Positions 1 through 9,109 of a DNA stretch of 40,249 nt are shown here, piece by piece (positions within the stretch are counted from its first letter, which is position 1; each line of letters opens with the position of its first letter). The DNA lies in assembly GCF_024449025.1 (NCBI RefSeq), contig NZ_JAHLKM010000019.1, positions 1 to 40,249 of the forward strand, read 5' to 3'. The notes under the pieces were generated by a model that searched no databases, was not told where the DNA came from, and saw only the letters and a list, made by a program, of their open reading frames with translations. The DNA is from Natronomonas aquatica. GTDB lineage: Archaea > Halobacteriota > Halobacteria > Halobacteriales > Haloarculaceae. The translations under genes were made by a program, and so were the position numbers.

Positions 1-68
1 ACAATCACTACTCTCCCGCTTCAACGCCTTTGATCTCACGACGTGATCCCCCGCCCGCTAGTGATTAA

Positions 69-629
69 ACACAGGCGACTGAACATCTGGACACGACTAC
101 GCCAGTAGGACGATTTAATTTCCGAAATTTGGCATCAGCAGCGGAGTTGGAAAGCGACTTGACGAGTCAACGGGTTCAGATGGGGATGTACGGCTTGGCT
201 AAAGATCACAAGTGGCCGAACAACCAACCGCCACTAGGATATGATATGTTAGATGACGGGCGACTCCAAGTCAATGAGAGCGAGGCAGACCTAGTACGTC
301 GAATCTACAAAATGTATGTACGTGAGCGGTCGATGCCGCAAGTAGCGTTTCTGCTGAACGAGGATGGTATCCGGACGAAGTCTGGTGAGGAATGGTGCAC
401 ACAATCGGTGAAGAAGGTGGTAAGCAATGAACTCTACACTGGAGAATACTGTGTTGCAGGATACGAAGAACACGTTGAAGAATACAGAATCGTTTCCGAT
501 GAGCTATTCGAGCAGGTAGAAGATACGCGGTTTAGATTCCAGAGCCGAGAAATGGAAGCAGAACGGAAGGAGAGTAAATCGAAACGGATCCTTGAGCAAT
601 ACAAGCAGTACAATGGGTTTGATCAGTGA
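69..629 (+). pseudogene. Serine recombinase, C-terminal remnant (catalytic domain missing)
   Basis: The frame is open from a stop at 66-68. It reads through TTTPVGRFNFRN and LASAAELESDLTSQRVQMGM, which match the end of a resolvase catalytic domain and the helix E region of large serine recombinases. A Recombinase domain follows (PPLGYDML, then a second half near SVKKVVSNELYTGEY). The N-terminal half carrying the catalytic serine is absent: the three frames over bases 1-68 contain stops and nothing resolvase-like. A TTG at 129 could start a 166-residue DNA-binding fragment. The stop TGA at 627-629 overlaps the ATG of the next gene, so the two were probably translated together. Inference: a recombinase gene that lost its 5' end by rearrangement. 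A retained DNA-binding function cannot be excluded. Confidence 0.75.
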
Positions 630-1390
630 TGTCCTCGGAAGAGTCGATCAAGCAGTGTCCAGCCTGCGGTTCTGAGACTCTTGATACGGATAGAGACATC
701 CCAGGGGGAATATGTCGAGGTTGTGGGCTCGTCTATGATGGTAGTGAGTGGGCAGACAATCCGATCAGGAGTGGTAAAATTGGAGTGCAAAGTGAGCCCG
801 AAAGCGCAACTAGATCTGACTGGCGGGATGAGGTCACAATCCGAGATGCTTCAGACCAACAACTGGTACGAATTCTTTCTTGGACTGATGATCTAGCTAA
901 TCGCCTGTCGCTTCAATCAGAGGAACGGGAGACCGCGGTTGAGCTTGCGGTTGAAGTGTGGGACCAGAACCTTATGCATGGGCGAGAGTTGGAGTCGGTG
1001 ATTGCAGGGGTGGTATATACGACTTGCCGCAAATCTGGACAGCCCAGACCGAGTCATAGTATCGCTGATGCTGCGAAGGTAGGTGAAAGGAAGGTCCGGA
1101 ACGCATCTAGTATGATAACGCGTGAACTTGATTTACAAATAAATCCACCAGGTCCGAAAGAGTATGTCCCTCATTTGAATAGCCAATTTGAACTCCCTAA
1201 TCATGTCGAAAGAGAGGCTTTTGAGATACTCCGGGACACTGAAACTACGGGTGGTAATCCGGCTGCAATCGCAGCAGCTGCGTTGTACACAGCGACTCAG
1301 GACTCGGATTCACTAACACTCCAAACAGCAGGAAAAGCAGCAGGCGTTAGCAAAGAGACCGTTTGGCGACATTCCACAGAATTCAAATAG
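629..1390 (+). CDS. TFB (TFIIB)-like transcription factor
   Basis: About 253 residues. An N-terminal zinc ribbon is visible (CPACGSE, then CRGCGLVYDGSEW), followed by two short cyclin-like repeats of the TFIIB fold (about residues 70-160 and 165-253, the second ending in AAALYTATQ and a helix-turn-helix-like AGKAAGVSKETVWRH). Archaeal TFB recruits RNA polymerase to TATA/TBP complexes. This copy is shorter than the usual ~300-330 residues and its B-reader/linker region is abbreviated, so it is a divergent accessory TFB. GTG at 626 is an alternative start; ATG at 629 overlaps the recombinase stop in a TGATG junction, indicating translational coupling. It converges on the next recombinase with 17 bp between stop codons. 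Confidence 0.8.
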   Translation: MSSEESIKQCPACGSETLDTDRDIPGGICRGCGLVYDGSEWADNPIRSGKIGVQSEPESATRSDWRDEVTIRDASDQQLVRILSWTDDLANRLSLQSEERETAVELAVEVWDQNLMHGRELESVIAGVVYTTCRKSGQPRPSHSIADAAKVGERKVRNASSMITRELDLQINPPGPKEYVPHLNSQFELPNHVEREAFEILRDTETTGGNPAAIAAAALYTATQDSDSLTLQTAGKAAGVSKETVWRHSTEFK

Positions 1391-1407
1391 TAATGAGTAC
1401 CGCTCAA

Positions 1408-2940
1408 TTATAATTCCGACAAAGTTAGCTGTTTTTCAGACTGGCTCTGTCCGTTGGACGAGTTTTGGTCTTGCTCCTGCTCTGTCTCTCCACCGAGTTC
1501 AACACCGAGGTCCGGATTATTCAGATAGCGCTTAATTTTTCCGGGTCCCACCGGAGTGTGGAATTGGCGACTACAGTTACCACATTCGTATTTAGTCATG
1601 TCCAATCCGTGTTGCGATTTTTCAACTTCGAAATCACCAGCCTGATAACAGAACGGGCAACTAAGTGGAGCAGTCTGGTGAATCTCCCTGAATTCTTTCG
1701 CGGACAGCAGCGGTCCGTCATAATCGCAGCTCTCACAGCGAACCTTCTCAACAGGAATCCCGAATATTTCGGTCTTTGAATAGGGTTTGAGTTGACTACC
1801 GCACCGTTTGCAGCGCCGGAAAGAGATCTGTTCTAAGATGGATTGTACGTATTCGATACCAAACGTTGTCGTAGCGTCTACGATTGGTTCCGGTATTTTA
1901 CCGGCATCGTTTCTTGAGGTACTTTCCAGAATTGACTGAACGTTTTCGTACATTTCTTCCGGTACGGCCACTAGGTCTGGAATCTCTCGTTTGGTTACCC
2001 CCTCATACGTCAATTGGCCGATACAGAGTCTACTTGAGAGGACTGTCTGAATCCTACTGTAGGTCAGTCCATTATTCAGTTGATCTTCGAATCGATCGTT
2101 GATTTCCCTTTGCGTCTGAGCGATGTTATGTGTCCTCTCATAGATCTCGAATATCCGGTACAGTATCTCTGCTTTCGATTCATCTATGTAGATATTCCTA
2201 TCACCGTCATCTCGGTCATCGTCTTTTTCGTAGCCAAAATGCGTCTGTAGCGGCCATCTACCTTTTTCGAGTTGTTTGAAGACTCCAGCTCGTCTACCTT
2301 CTGAGATTCTCCGATACCATTCACGAGAGAAGAACATTCCTTGGGAGAGACGTTGGAAGTCATTCAGATCATCCCATGCGTAATACTGTTCAGGATGTTC
2401 GTAGAGGTTAACCCCTGTTTCTCGGAGTTTTAGTAAATAGCCGATAGTATCCCAAGGCTCAGCACGGGATAATCTATCCAAGTCCCGGACCGCTAAAACA
2501 TCGAATTTATCTGCTTCGGCCATCTCCAAGATTTCGTCCAAGCTTTCTCGATCCATCGTTGCTCCGGATTCTGATCCAGTGAATTCTTTCACCACAGTTC
2601 CGTTTCGCTCGTTTCGTGCGTGGTCACGGATGGGTTGGAGACGGTTCTCGAAGTCGGCATTCGGTAGCTGATCTTTGGTTGAAACTCGACCCAGGATTAC
2701 GAACCGGGTACCATCAAACTCGTCTGGAGCGATGAGGCCGATTGCGAGAAATTGTAAGATGAACCAGATATGCGGGTAGTACAGATCTTCCGGGATTATG
2801 GCGTATAAATCCTTGAAACCCCCAATTGCATATACAACACATAAAAAGGAGATAATCAACGCAGGTATACCCGCGTAGATATAGCCTTTAAGTTCAGATG
2901 TATATAGAGTATTTAAGTCAGGGATTATATCGAACCTCAT
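1408..2940 (-). CDS. Large serine recombinase with hydrophobic N-terminal extension
   Basis: 510 residues. The resolvase domain starts near residue 80 with VILGRVSTKDQ (catalytic Ser in RVS) and contains LAVRDLDRLSR. A Recombinase domain follows (about residues 230-350), and the C-terminus has two zinc-ribbon-like Cys pairs (CKRCGSQL/CESCDYD and CPFCYQAG/CGNCSRQF). The C-terminal tail is Gln/Ser/Glu-rich. Unusually, about 75 residues precede the catalytic domain and include two hydrophobic segments (residues about 21-41 and 57-70), predicting membrane attachment. The extension is A/T-rich relative to the rest of the gene. No in-frame Met lies close to the resolvase start, so ATG 2940 is the natural start, although a downstream non-ATG start is possible. 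Such enzymes integrate or excise mobile elements. Confidence 0.85.
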   Translation of the reverse strand: MRFDIIPDLNTLYTSELKGYIYAGIPALIISFLCVVYAIGGFKDLYAIIPEDLYYPHIWFILQFLAIGLIAPDEFDGTRFVILGRVSTKDQLPNADFENRLQPIRDHARNERNGTVVKEFTGSESGATMDRESLDEILEMAEADKFDVLAVRDLDRLSRAEPWDTIGYLLKLRETGVNLYEHPEQYYAWDDLNDFQRLSQGMFFSREWYRRISEGRRAGVFKQLEKGRWPLQTHFGYEKDDDRDDGDRNIYIDESKAEILYRIFEIYERTHNIAQTQREINDRFEDQLNNGLTYSRIQTVLSSRLCIGQLTYEGVTKREIPDLVAVPEEMYENVQSILESTSRNDAGKIPEPIVDATTTFGIEYVQSILEQISFRRCKRCGSQLKPYSKTEIFGIPVEKVRCESCDYDGPLLSAKEFREIHQTAPLSCPFCYQAGDFEVEKSQHGLDMTKYECGNCSRQFHTPVGPGKIKRYLNNPDLGVELGGETEQEQDQNSSNGQSQSEKQLTLSEL

Positions 2941-3330
2941 TTCACCGTCCCCCGTAGCTGCTGTAGTCCCGACGTGCGTAGTCTATTGTTCCACGATGCA
3001 GGTCGATCTGCTCTCGCTCACCGCACGCGTGGTGATGAGATAATACCGACCACGCTGCACATCTTATATTGCCTTCGAAGCGATACCTCTCAGCGCCTGT
3101 GTGATTATCGGACATCACGCTCGGGGAGAAACTTGAAAAGTTCGTCCTCTTCAGGGCGAAAGGCGGTTTTCTGAGAAGGCTTTATATACTACTAATCGGA
3201 GAGTACTGGATTCCCCAATCTGTATTATACGAAGATCCACTTTCGTGACGCAGCGGTCTACGAAAATCAATAATCCTTGGTTGGAAGTCTATATCAAAGG
3301 AGACTCGGCACAGAGCAGTTTTTCCATCTA
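2941..3330. other. Intergenic region with TATA-like element and shared 14-nt box
   Basis: 390 bases without a convincing gene. The minus strand has a TATA-like stretch near 3180-3188 that could give a ~215-nt leader for the recombinase at 2940. A 14-base sequence, gaaacttgaaaagt at 3128-3141, recurs exactly at 25995-26008 upstream of the integrase there. Short frames across this region have no recognisable product. Confidence 0.4.
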
Positions 3331-3711
3331 TTAACTATCGGCGTCACAGACCGACTGCAGGTACCTAATAATTGAGACAAGTGGAGCAGTCGCACCGGTC
3401 GGCCACACTCGCTTGGACTGATCATCATAAACAACTGCGCCGAGGTCATCAAGCGTGTCCAAGTGCACTTGGATTAGAGCGACGTAGACGCTCTTGCGAT
3501 CTTGTGCGCCCAACTCGTATCGCTTCTTCCCGGTCTCTAGTACCGTGATCGCTTCGGCAAGCTCATCCACACCGATCGGTGTTTCCAACTCATCGAGGAA
3601 CAACAAAACCAGTCTCCGTCGACTGTTCTGGATGGCTGTGATCGATTCATCGATGGATAGTGGGATAGAGTTATGACTATCCCACGAGTTACGTGTAGTC
3701 GCTGTCATCAT
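3331..3711 (-). CDS. DUF7344-type haloarchaeal winged-helix protein
   Basis: 126 residues. The sequence has the pattern of haloarchaeal DUF7344 proteins: a start helix (SIDESITAIQNSRRRLVLLFLDE), a helix-turn-helix-like stretch with VDELAEAI, then a basic YELGAQDRKSVYVALIQVH helix and the LDDLGAVVYD wing. These are probable small DNA-binding regulators; the target here is unknown. ATGATG at 3706-3711 gives two adjacent start choices. An A/T-rich promoter-like stretch lies at about 3780-3800 (minus strand), implying a leader of roughly 50 nt that contains a G/C hairpin (3729-3748). It has no operon partner. Confidence 0.75.
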   Translation of the reverse strand: MMTATTRNSWDSHNSIPLSIDESITAIQNSRRRLVLLFLDELETPIGVDELAEAITVLETGKKRYELGAQDRKSVYVALIQVHLDTLDDLGAVVYDDQSKRVWPTGATAPLVSIIRYLQSVCDADS

Positions 3712-3728
3712 ATTGGCAGCCTCAGGTT

Positions 3729-3748
3729 CCCGGCGCTGGACCGCCGGG
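3729..3748 (-). promoter_or_regulatory. G/C hairpin in the leader of the DUF7344 gene
   Basis: Arms cccggcg (3729-3735) and cgccggg (3742-3748) are perfectly complementary around a 6-nt loop. The hairpin lies 18-37 bp upstream of the start codon and downstream of the likely TATA region, so it would be transcribed in the 5' leader. A role in autoregulation or mRNA stability is inference. Confidence 0.4.
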
Positions 3749-3866
3749 GGCCGTTTTGATTAGGCCAGTTAGATGACTGTTCTTTATTAAAAAATAAATT
3801 TGGAAAACGATTAGCCTTGATAATATATCTCCTGACTCACCTGGTCAAAGAGGTATAGGAACAGAA

Positions 3867-3935
3867 GGCTCTGTTGAAATCTTCTGTCGCTGATAGTTTG
3901 TTGGGACTGTGCTGAATAGAGGGCGCGAGTCTTGT
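3867..3935. mobile_element. Solitary IS6-like terminal end (remnant)
   Basis: GGCTCTGTTGAAATC at 3867-3881 matches the terminal inverted repeat style of IS6-family elements and is identical to the first 15 bases of both ends of the element at 28751-29510. It is followed about 27 bases later by the subterminal pattern GTGCTGAATAGAG..GCG..AGTC, also shared with that element. No second end and no transposase were found nearby, so this is a decayed or recombined end. Confidence 0.6.
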
Positions 3936-4022
3936 ACGGCGATCTGCTAAGGATGAGTCGATTCGGTCAATACAGGGGATAGACCGTTTAATTGAGGAAA
4001 GCGATCTGCGACAAGTCATCGA

Positions 4023-4295
4023 TCATAATAGTAGGAGTTGTCCGAGGAAGATGACCGTGATGAACAGCGAAAGTGCTGTCATTCCATAGGTAAAAAGTCC
4101 GTACTCTGCTGGATTCTGGGCTTCCTCTTCGGGCCTTTTCAGTCTGAGAAGTCCGGCACCTAAAATAGAGAGTCCGACCCCGAGTTGGGCGAGACCTGCT
4201 AGTTCGAACGAAACGCCGTAAATTGTCACATACTGCGCGAGAAAAACTAATCCGCTGTATATGAAACAGAGCGTCACGAATCGAGCTGCTCGCAT
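4023..4295 (-). CDS. Small membrane protein, unknown function
   Basis: 90 residues from ATG 4295 (a GTG at 4301 is possible). Three hydrophobic segments are predicted: FVTLCFIYSGLVFLAQYV, an Ala/Gly-rich middle segment around GLAQLGVGLSILGAGLL, and ALSLFITVIFLGQLLLL at the C-terminus, with a charged loop LKRPEEEAQNPAEYG between the last two. I do not recognise the family. It lies downstream of the metal permease on the same strand, with about 140 bp between them, so co-transcription is uncertain. Confidence 0.6.
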   Translation of the reverse strand: MRAARFVTLCFIYSGLVFLAQYVTIYGVSFELAGLAQLGVGLSILGAGLLRLKRPEEEAQNPAEYGLFTYGMTALSLFITVIFLGQLLLL

Positions 4296-4438
4296 AATCA
4301 CGAATACTGTGCCCCATTAAATAACAGCCCCGGTCAATATGCACACTCTACAATACGGCTGATTCAACGAACCATGAATGTAAGGAACTCCTTGTGAATA
4401 GTTCTATGAAATCTTCTATGAACTATGTCGAAACTGTG

Positions 4439-5827
4439 TTAGTGGTCATGACCGTGAGCGTCAACCATTGGGGAGCTATCTGCGAATCTTTCGGGCTCCC
4501 CTTCGAACGTCTGCTTACAGTAATCAGAGCAGAAATAATACGTCTCATCACCATACGTTGTTGATGGTTCGCTGTCGTCCGTTCGCATTCCACAGACGGG
4601 ATCACGGTACTGGCCTGGAGCTCCGAGCCCACGAGAGTAGACATACAGCAAGAATCCTGAAACTGCAAATGCGATACCGTTGAGATAGAATGTATAATTG
4701 AGTTCGAAGTACGTCCGCTCGGTTGCCGTTTGCCCACTCGCCAGATTCGGAATGATGCCAAACGCGTCGAAGATTAACTCCATCAAAAATCCTGTAAAGG
4801 CCATCGTCACGAAGAACACGCCCAGAATATACAGCATGATTTTCCAGCCGTAGTACTTCCGATAGACGTTCAGCACGGGGATCGTGATCAGGTCAGCGTA
4901 CACGAAGGCGATGACTCCCGCAAAGCTGATGCCGCCGCCCCACAGCGCAACGGCGAACGGAACATTTCCCATACTGCCGACGAAGCTGATGACCGCAATG
5001 GCCACACCCACAACCGCGTTTTGCGCGGTCACGAACAGGCTATCGCCTTGCAGAAAGAGCGTGTTCCAGATCCACTGTGGAACGAATACTATGACGAACC
5101 CCGAAATCAGGAAGCCGGCGACAACGTCCTTCCAGATCATCGACCACTCCTTTCGATACTGATTTCCGAGCTTGTACCATCCGCCCCACGACAGGAGTTC
5201 CTCTCGCCAACCACCACGGCTCGCTAGTTCCTGCTGATAGGTCTCCATACAGCCTTTCGAGCAGAACTGTACCGTCTCTCCACCGTCGGTCGTGAGTGTG
5301 TACTCCGCTCTGCCTTCCATGCCACAGGTCGGATCTTCCGTGATACCTGCTTCGTGATCGTGTCGAGTGATTTCGTCTCGAACCCGATCGAAGAGATTCT
5401 CGGGGAGCGTCACGTGGACGATCCCCGCCATCACGACGATGAGGATGAGCCCACCCAACAACTCCGCGACAAGGAACTCCCAGCCGAGCAGGATCCAGAT
5501 CATCAATCCAAGTTCGACGATGAGGTTCGTCGAGGCGAACATGAATGCGAGGAAATTGACAGCGTGTGCACCTTTTTTGAAGAGTCCCTTGCCGATTGCG
5601 ACGGCTCCGAAACTACAGCCGCTGCTTGCAGCTCCGAACACAGTCGCTTTGGTAAGGCCGCGTAGATCTCCCTCTCCCAGCACGTCCGCCATCCGTTCTT
5701 TCGATACGTACACTTGAACGAGGCTCGTGACAAACAGTCCCATAATGATAGCCCACGCTGCCGTCCAGAGAAACCCGATGCCGATACGGAGCGCTTCGAA
5801 GACACTGTCAGCGAGAGCGACCACCAT
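4439..5827 (-). CDS. DUF318/UPF0718-family permease with two YHS metal-binding domains
   Basis: 462 residues. Two blocks of membrane helices have the permease signature (ASSGCSFGAVAIGKGLFKKG near residue 68; FVGSMGNVPFAVALWGGG near 285). A YHS/TRASH-like domain sits in the central loop (DPTCGME ... FCSKGC, about 165-195) and a second at the C-terminus (DPVCGMRTDD ... FCSDYCKQTFE, about 413-450), followed by a His tail DAHGHDH. YHS domains bind soft metals through Cys pairs, and related permeases export arsenicals or other metal species. The two Cys modules and the position beside CopZ and CopB make copper or another soft metal likely, but the substrate is not shown by sequence. It is divergent from the copZ gene. 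Confidence 0.8.
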   Translation of the reverse strand: MVVALADSVFEALRIGIGFLWTAAWAIIMGLFVTSLVQVYVSKERMADVLGEGDLRGLTKATVFGAASSGCSFGAVAIGKGLFKKGAHAVNFLAFMFASTNLIVELGLMIWILLGWEFLVAELLGGLILIVVMAGIVHVTLPENLFDRVRDEITRHDHEAGITEDPTCGMEGRAEYTLTTDGGETVQFCSKGCMETYQQELASRGGWREELLSWGGWYKLGNQYRKEWSMIWKDVVAGFLISGFVIVFVPQWIWNTLFLQGDSLFVTAQNAVVGVAIAVISFVGSMGNVPFAVALWGGGISFAGVIAFVYADLITIPVLNVYRKYYGWKIMLYILGVFFVTMAFTGFLMELIFDAFGIIPNLASGQTATERTYFELNYTFYLNGIAFAVSGFLLYVYSRGLGAPGQYRDPVCGMRTDDSEPSTTYGDETYYFCSDYCKQTFEGEPERFADSSPMVDAHGHDH

Positions 5828-6067
5828 ATGTGACTAATTGCACGCATCGGCTTTTGCGATTGTTCTTTGAAAAACAAGGACTATCGGAACCCAGACTATT
5901 GATTCGAAGGTTAGAGTTCAATAATCAGCTGTTTAGAGCTCAGAAATCCCAGTAGTTCAAACCACACTCCGTGAATTTGTGAGATTCGTTGGTTTATAGT
6001 CCGGACGCTGATGCTTTAGATTCAAAAGAGAAACCAGCAAAGTACTGTAACGCGTATGTTTACCCGT

Positions 6068-6265
6068 ATGACCGACACGATTACTGTTCGCGGAATGTCC
6101 TGTGAGGGATGTGAACAGACCGTCGAAGATGCACTGAACGACGTATTGGGCGTGGAATCAGCGGCTGCGGACCGAGAATCCGACACCGCGACTATCGAGG
6201 GCGATGCAGATGTCAGTGATCTCGTCGCGGCCGTTGACGAGGCAGGCTACGAGGCGACTTCCTGA
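6068..6265 (+). CDS. copZ: CopZ-like heavy-metal-associated (HMA) chaperone
   Basis: 65 residues from ATG 6068 (an ATG at 6056 would add four residues). It is a single HMA domain with the metal site GMSCEGCEQTVEDAL near residues 9-23 and the ferredoxin-like tail ending DEAGYEATS. HMA chaperones carry Cu(I) to the N-terminal domains or entry site of copper ATPases. It is the first gene of a + strand set: the SHOCT membrane protein starts 40 bp downstream and the CopB ATPase follows, supporting copper handling. The promoter lies in the 230-bp divergent region shared with the YHS permease. Confidence 0.9.
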   Translation: MTDTITVRGMSCEGCEQTVEDALNDVLGVESAAADRESDTATIEGDADVSDLVAAVDEAGYEATS

Positions 6266-6305
6266 TCGCCCCAACGAACAAATACCTCTTCACAAGACAT
6301 ATATT

Positions 6306-6659
6306 ATGACAACAAATGACGCGCTTACACGAACGCTGCTGATCATCATCGCCGTGATCGTTCTCCTGCCTGCACTCCTGATGGCGGTGATGATGCCGAT
6401 GATGGGAATGTGGGGCTGGGGCCATATGGACGGTGGGATGTGGGGCACTACTGGCGGAACTGGGATGTGGCTAGGTATGTGGCTCGTGGTACTGCTCGTT
6501 ATCGGCGGTATCGGCTACTTCGCCTATACTGGCGTTCGGAACTCCGCGGCTGCTGGTGCAGATCCTGCAATCGAGGAACTCCGGGCCTCATATGCCCGGG
6601 GTGACCTCTCCGATGAAGAATTCGAACAACGTCGAGAGCGTCTCCGACGTGAGGAGTAA
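6306..6659 (+). CDS. SHOCT-domain small membrane protein
   Basis: 117 residues from ATG 6306. Two membrane segments ([20 protein letters not shown] and [20 protein letters not shown]) flank a Met/Gly/Trp-rich stretch ([19 protein letters not shown]). The C-terminus is a SHOCT motif ([28 protein letters not shown]), a short domain common at the ends of small membrane proteins. The many Met and two His residues in the loop could bind Cu(I); this is inference. It sits between copZ and copB, 8 bp before copB, so it is probably in the copper operon. Confidence 0.85.
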   Translation: MTTNDALTRTLLIIIAVIVLLPALLMAVMMPMMGMWGWGHMDGGMWGTTGGTGMWLGMWLVVLLVIGGIGYFAYTGVRNSAAAGADPAIEELRASYARGDLSDEEFEQRRERLRREE

Positions 6660-6667
6660 TCGCGCTG

Positions 6668-8875
6668 ATGTCGGATCAAGACCATCATCACCACGACGAC
6701 CATGGGGATGCCCCCGTCGACGTTGAGACGAGTACCCCGACTGATCAGGACTGTCCGTGCTGTCGTGTCTGTGACTGTTATCGAGCCGACGCCGAACGTA
6801 CCTCACCCGCCACTGAAGCGCACGACCACGCGGATCACGGTCACGAACACGGTGGGATGGTCGATCATTCCGGTCACGAAGCGATGTTCAAACGGCGGTT
6901 TATCATCTGTCTCGTCCTCGCGCTCCCCGTGCTCTACTACAGCGCGATGCTTCAGGAGTGGCTTGGCTTCACGGCCATCACGTTTCCCGGCAGCGAATTC
7001 GTCGCCCCCGTTTTCGGATTGATTGTTTTCGCGTACGGGGGGATTCCGTTCCTACGGATGGGTGCTGTCGAAGCACGAAACCGAGAACCTGGGATGATGC
7101 TGCTTATCTCGTTGGCGATTACGGTCGCATTCGTCTATAGCCTCGCTGCAGTCGTCTTCGGACTCGGAGAACCATTCTTCTGGGAATTAGTGACGTTGAT
7201 CGTCATCTTCCTATTGGGGCACTGGATCGAGATGCGGAGCGTCCGTCGTGCATCGGGTGCGCTCGATCAACTCGCTGACCTGATGCCAAACACGGCCGAG
7301 CGCATCACCGACACCGGAGACACGGAAGAGGTCCCGCTTTCGGATCTGACAGAAGGTGATCTCGTGCTCGTTCGACCGGGTTCGAACATTCCAGCGGATG
7401 GTGTTGTTGAGGACGGCGAGTCGAACGTCAACGAGGCGATGCTCACCGGCGAATCTAGACCAGTCTCGAAGGAGCCCGGCGACGAAGTCATCGGCGGGAC
7501 GACGAATACGGATGGAAGTCTCCGGATTCGCGTGAGTGCTACCGGCGATGAGACCGCACTCTCGGGGATTATGCGGTTGGTTGAAGAAGCCCAGCAAAGT
7601 AAATCCCGGACACAGGTACTCGCTGATCGGGCGGCCGGATGGCTCTTCTATGCGGCGCTGGGCGTCGCCGGGATCACTGCTCTCGCGTGGACCGTTGCTG
7701 TCGGCTTCGGCTTTCCAGTCGTTGAACGCGTCGTCACGGTGCTCGTCATCGCCTGTCCACACGCGTTGGGGCTCGCCGTCCCGCTTGTGGTCGCTATTAA
7801 TACGTCGATGGCGGCACGGAACGGGATGCTCATTCGGGACCGGATAGCGATGGAAGACGCTCGGAATCTGGATACGATCGTCTTCGATAAGACCGGGACG
7901 CTCACGAAAGGTGAACAGGGCGTCGTGGAAGTCGCCACAGCTGAGGAGTGGGATGAAGAGGATGTACTCGCCCTGATGGCTTCGGTTGAAGCCGACTCCG
8001 AACACATGATCGCAGAAGCGATTCGTACGGAAGCCACGGACCGTGGCCTGTCGGTTCCCTCGGCACGTAAATTCGAGGCGCTTGAAGGGCGTGGCGTCCG
8101 CGCAACGGTCGATGTCGCATCAGTCGTGTCAGCCGGTGGTGAACGGGCATCCACGGAACACGAAACAGTCTATGTCGGCGGTCCGAACCTACTCCGTCAT
8201 CTGGGTGTCGACGTGGACGAGCAACTCGGTGAGTTCGCTGACCTGGCCGGATCGCGGGGCCAGGGTGTCGTATACCTGCTTCTCGACGGCGAAGCGATCG
8301 GTGCAGTCGCGCTCGCGGACGTAGTTCGAGACGAGAGCTTCGAGGCGATCGAGACGCTTCACCGGATGGGCGTCGAAGTAGCGATGCTAACGGGTGATTC
8401 AGAGGATGTCGCTCGCGCGGTGTCAGAGGAACTGGGGATCGATACGTACTTCGCTGAAGTCCTGCCAGAGGACAAAGACAAGAAAATTGTCGAATTGCAG
8501 GAGCAGGGGGATCTCGTTGCGATGGTCGGGGACGGTGTGAACGATGCTCCTGCCTTGACTCGTTCTGACGTGGGGATTGCAATCGGATCCGGTACCGATG
8601 TCGCTGTTGAATCTGCTGATGTGGTGCTTGTTGAGAACGATCCACGAGACGTGGTGAGCCTCGTCAAACTGAGTCGGAAGAGCTACCGGAAGATGCAAGA
8701 AAATATCGCCTGGGCTGCGGGATACAACGTGATCGCCTTACCGCTCGCAGCTGGCTTGCTCGCTCCAGTCGGTATTCTTCTTTCTCCAGCGGTCGGCGCT
8801 GTATTGATGTCTGCGAGTACGGTGATTGTCGCAGTTAACGCTCAGCTATTACGGAGAGCGGATATTACGTCGTAA
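6668..8875 (+). CDS. copB: CopB-type (CPH, P1B-3) copper-translocating P-type ATPase
   Basis: 735 residues. The N-terminus is His/Asp-rich ([22 protein letters not shown]) and has a Cys cluster [10 protein letters not shown] (Cys 29, 31, 32, 35, 37) instead of an HMA domain. The ATPase signatures are present: TGES in the actuator domain, CPH at residues 363-365 in the ion-path helix, DKTGTL with phosphorylated Asp 407, and [13 protein letters not shown] enzymes of the CopB group are linked to Cu+ or Cu2+ export. The nucleotide-binding HP motif reads SEHMIAEAI (His 446, Met 447), where most P1B ATPases have Pro. It is the third gene of the copZ, SHOCT, copB set. Confidence 0.92.
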   Translation: MSDQDHHHHDDHGDAPVDVETSTPTDQDCPCCRVCDCYRADAERTSPATEAHDHADHGHEHGGMVDHSGHEAMFKRRFIICLVLALPVLYYSAMLQEWLGFTAITFPGSEFVAPVFGLIVFAYGGIPFLRMGAVEARNREPGMMLLISLAITVAFVYSLAAVVFGLGEPFFWELVTLIVIFLLGHWIEMRSVRRASGALDQLADLMPNTAERITDTGDTEEVPLSDLTEGDLVLVRPGSNIPADGVVEDGESNVNEAMLTGESRPVSKEPGDEVIGGTTNTDGSLRIRVSATGDETALSGIMRLVEEAQQSKSRTQVLADRAAGWLFYAALGVAGITALAWTVAVGFGFPVVERVVTVLVIACPHALGLAVPLVVAINTSMAARNGMLIRDRIAMEDARNLDTIVFDKTGTLTKGEQGVVEVATAEEWDEEDVLALMASVEADSEHMIAEAIRTEATDRGLSVPSARKFEALEGRGVRATVDVASVVSAGGERASTEHETVYVGGPNLLRHLGVDVDEQLGEFADLAGSRGQGVVYLLLDGEAIGAVALADVVRDESFEAIETLHRMGVEVAMLTGDSEDVARAVSEELGIDTYFAEVLPEDKDKKIVELQEQGDLVAMVGDGVNDAPALTRSDVGIAIGSGTDVAVESADVVLVENDPRDVVSLVKLSRKSYRKMQENIAWAAGYNVIALPLAAGLLAPVGILLSPAVGAVLMSASTVIVAVNAQLLRRADITS

Positions 8876-9109
8876 GCCGATATATTCTATCGACGTTTGA
8901 TTTCATGGTGTCATTTTCGGTAGCCGTACCTCGTGACTAATTCAGTCGTAGACTTCTGAGTAGAACGTATCCGTTGTGCTGTATCCACGCTCTGTCTGCA
9001 GCTGATTGTTTGTGTCAACGTATTTTAACAGAGTCGGATAAAACAGTCTCAATACTGCTGTAGGCACTCTATTTGTTCCGTGGGAACCGAAGGAGTGTTA
9101 TCGGGTTAC

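Noticed and set aside
7211-8005. Long antisense frame in copB (264 codons), and similar ones in the other ATPases
   Set aside because: They arise from G/C-rich codons of the true genes; no protein character.
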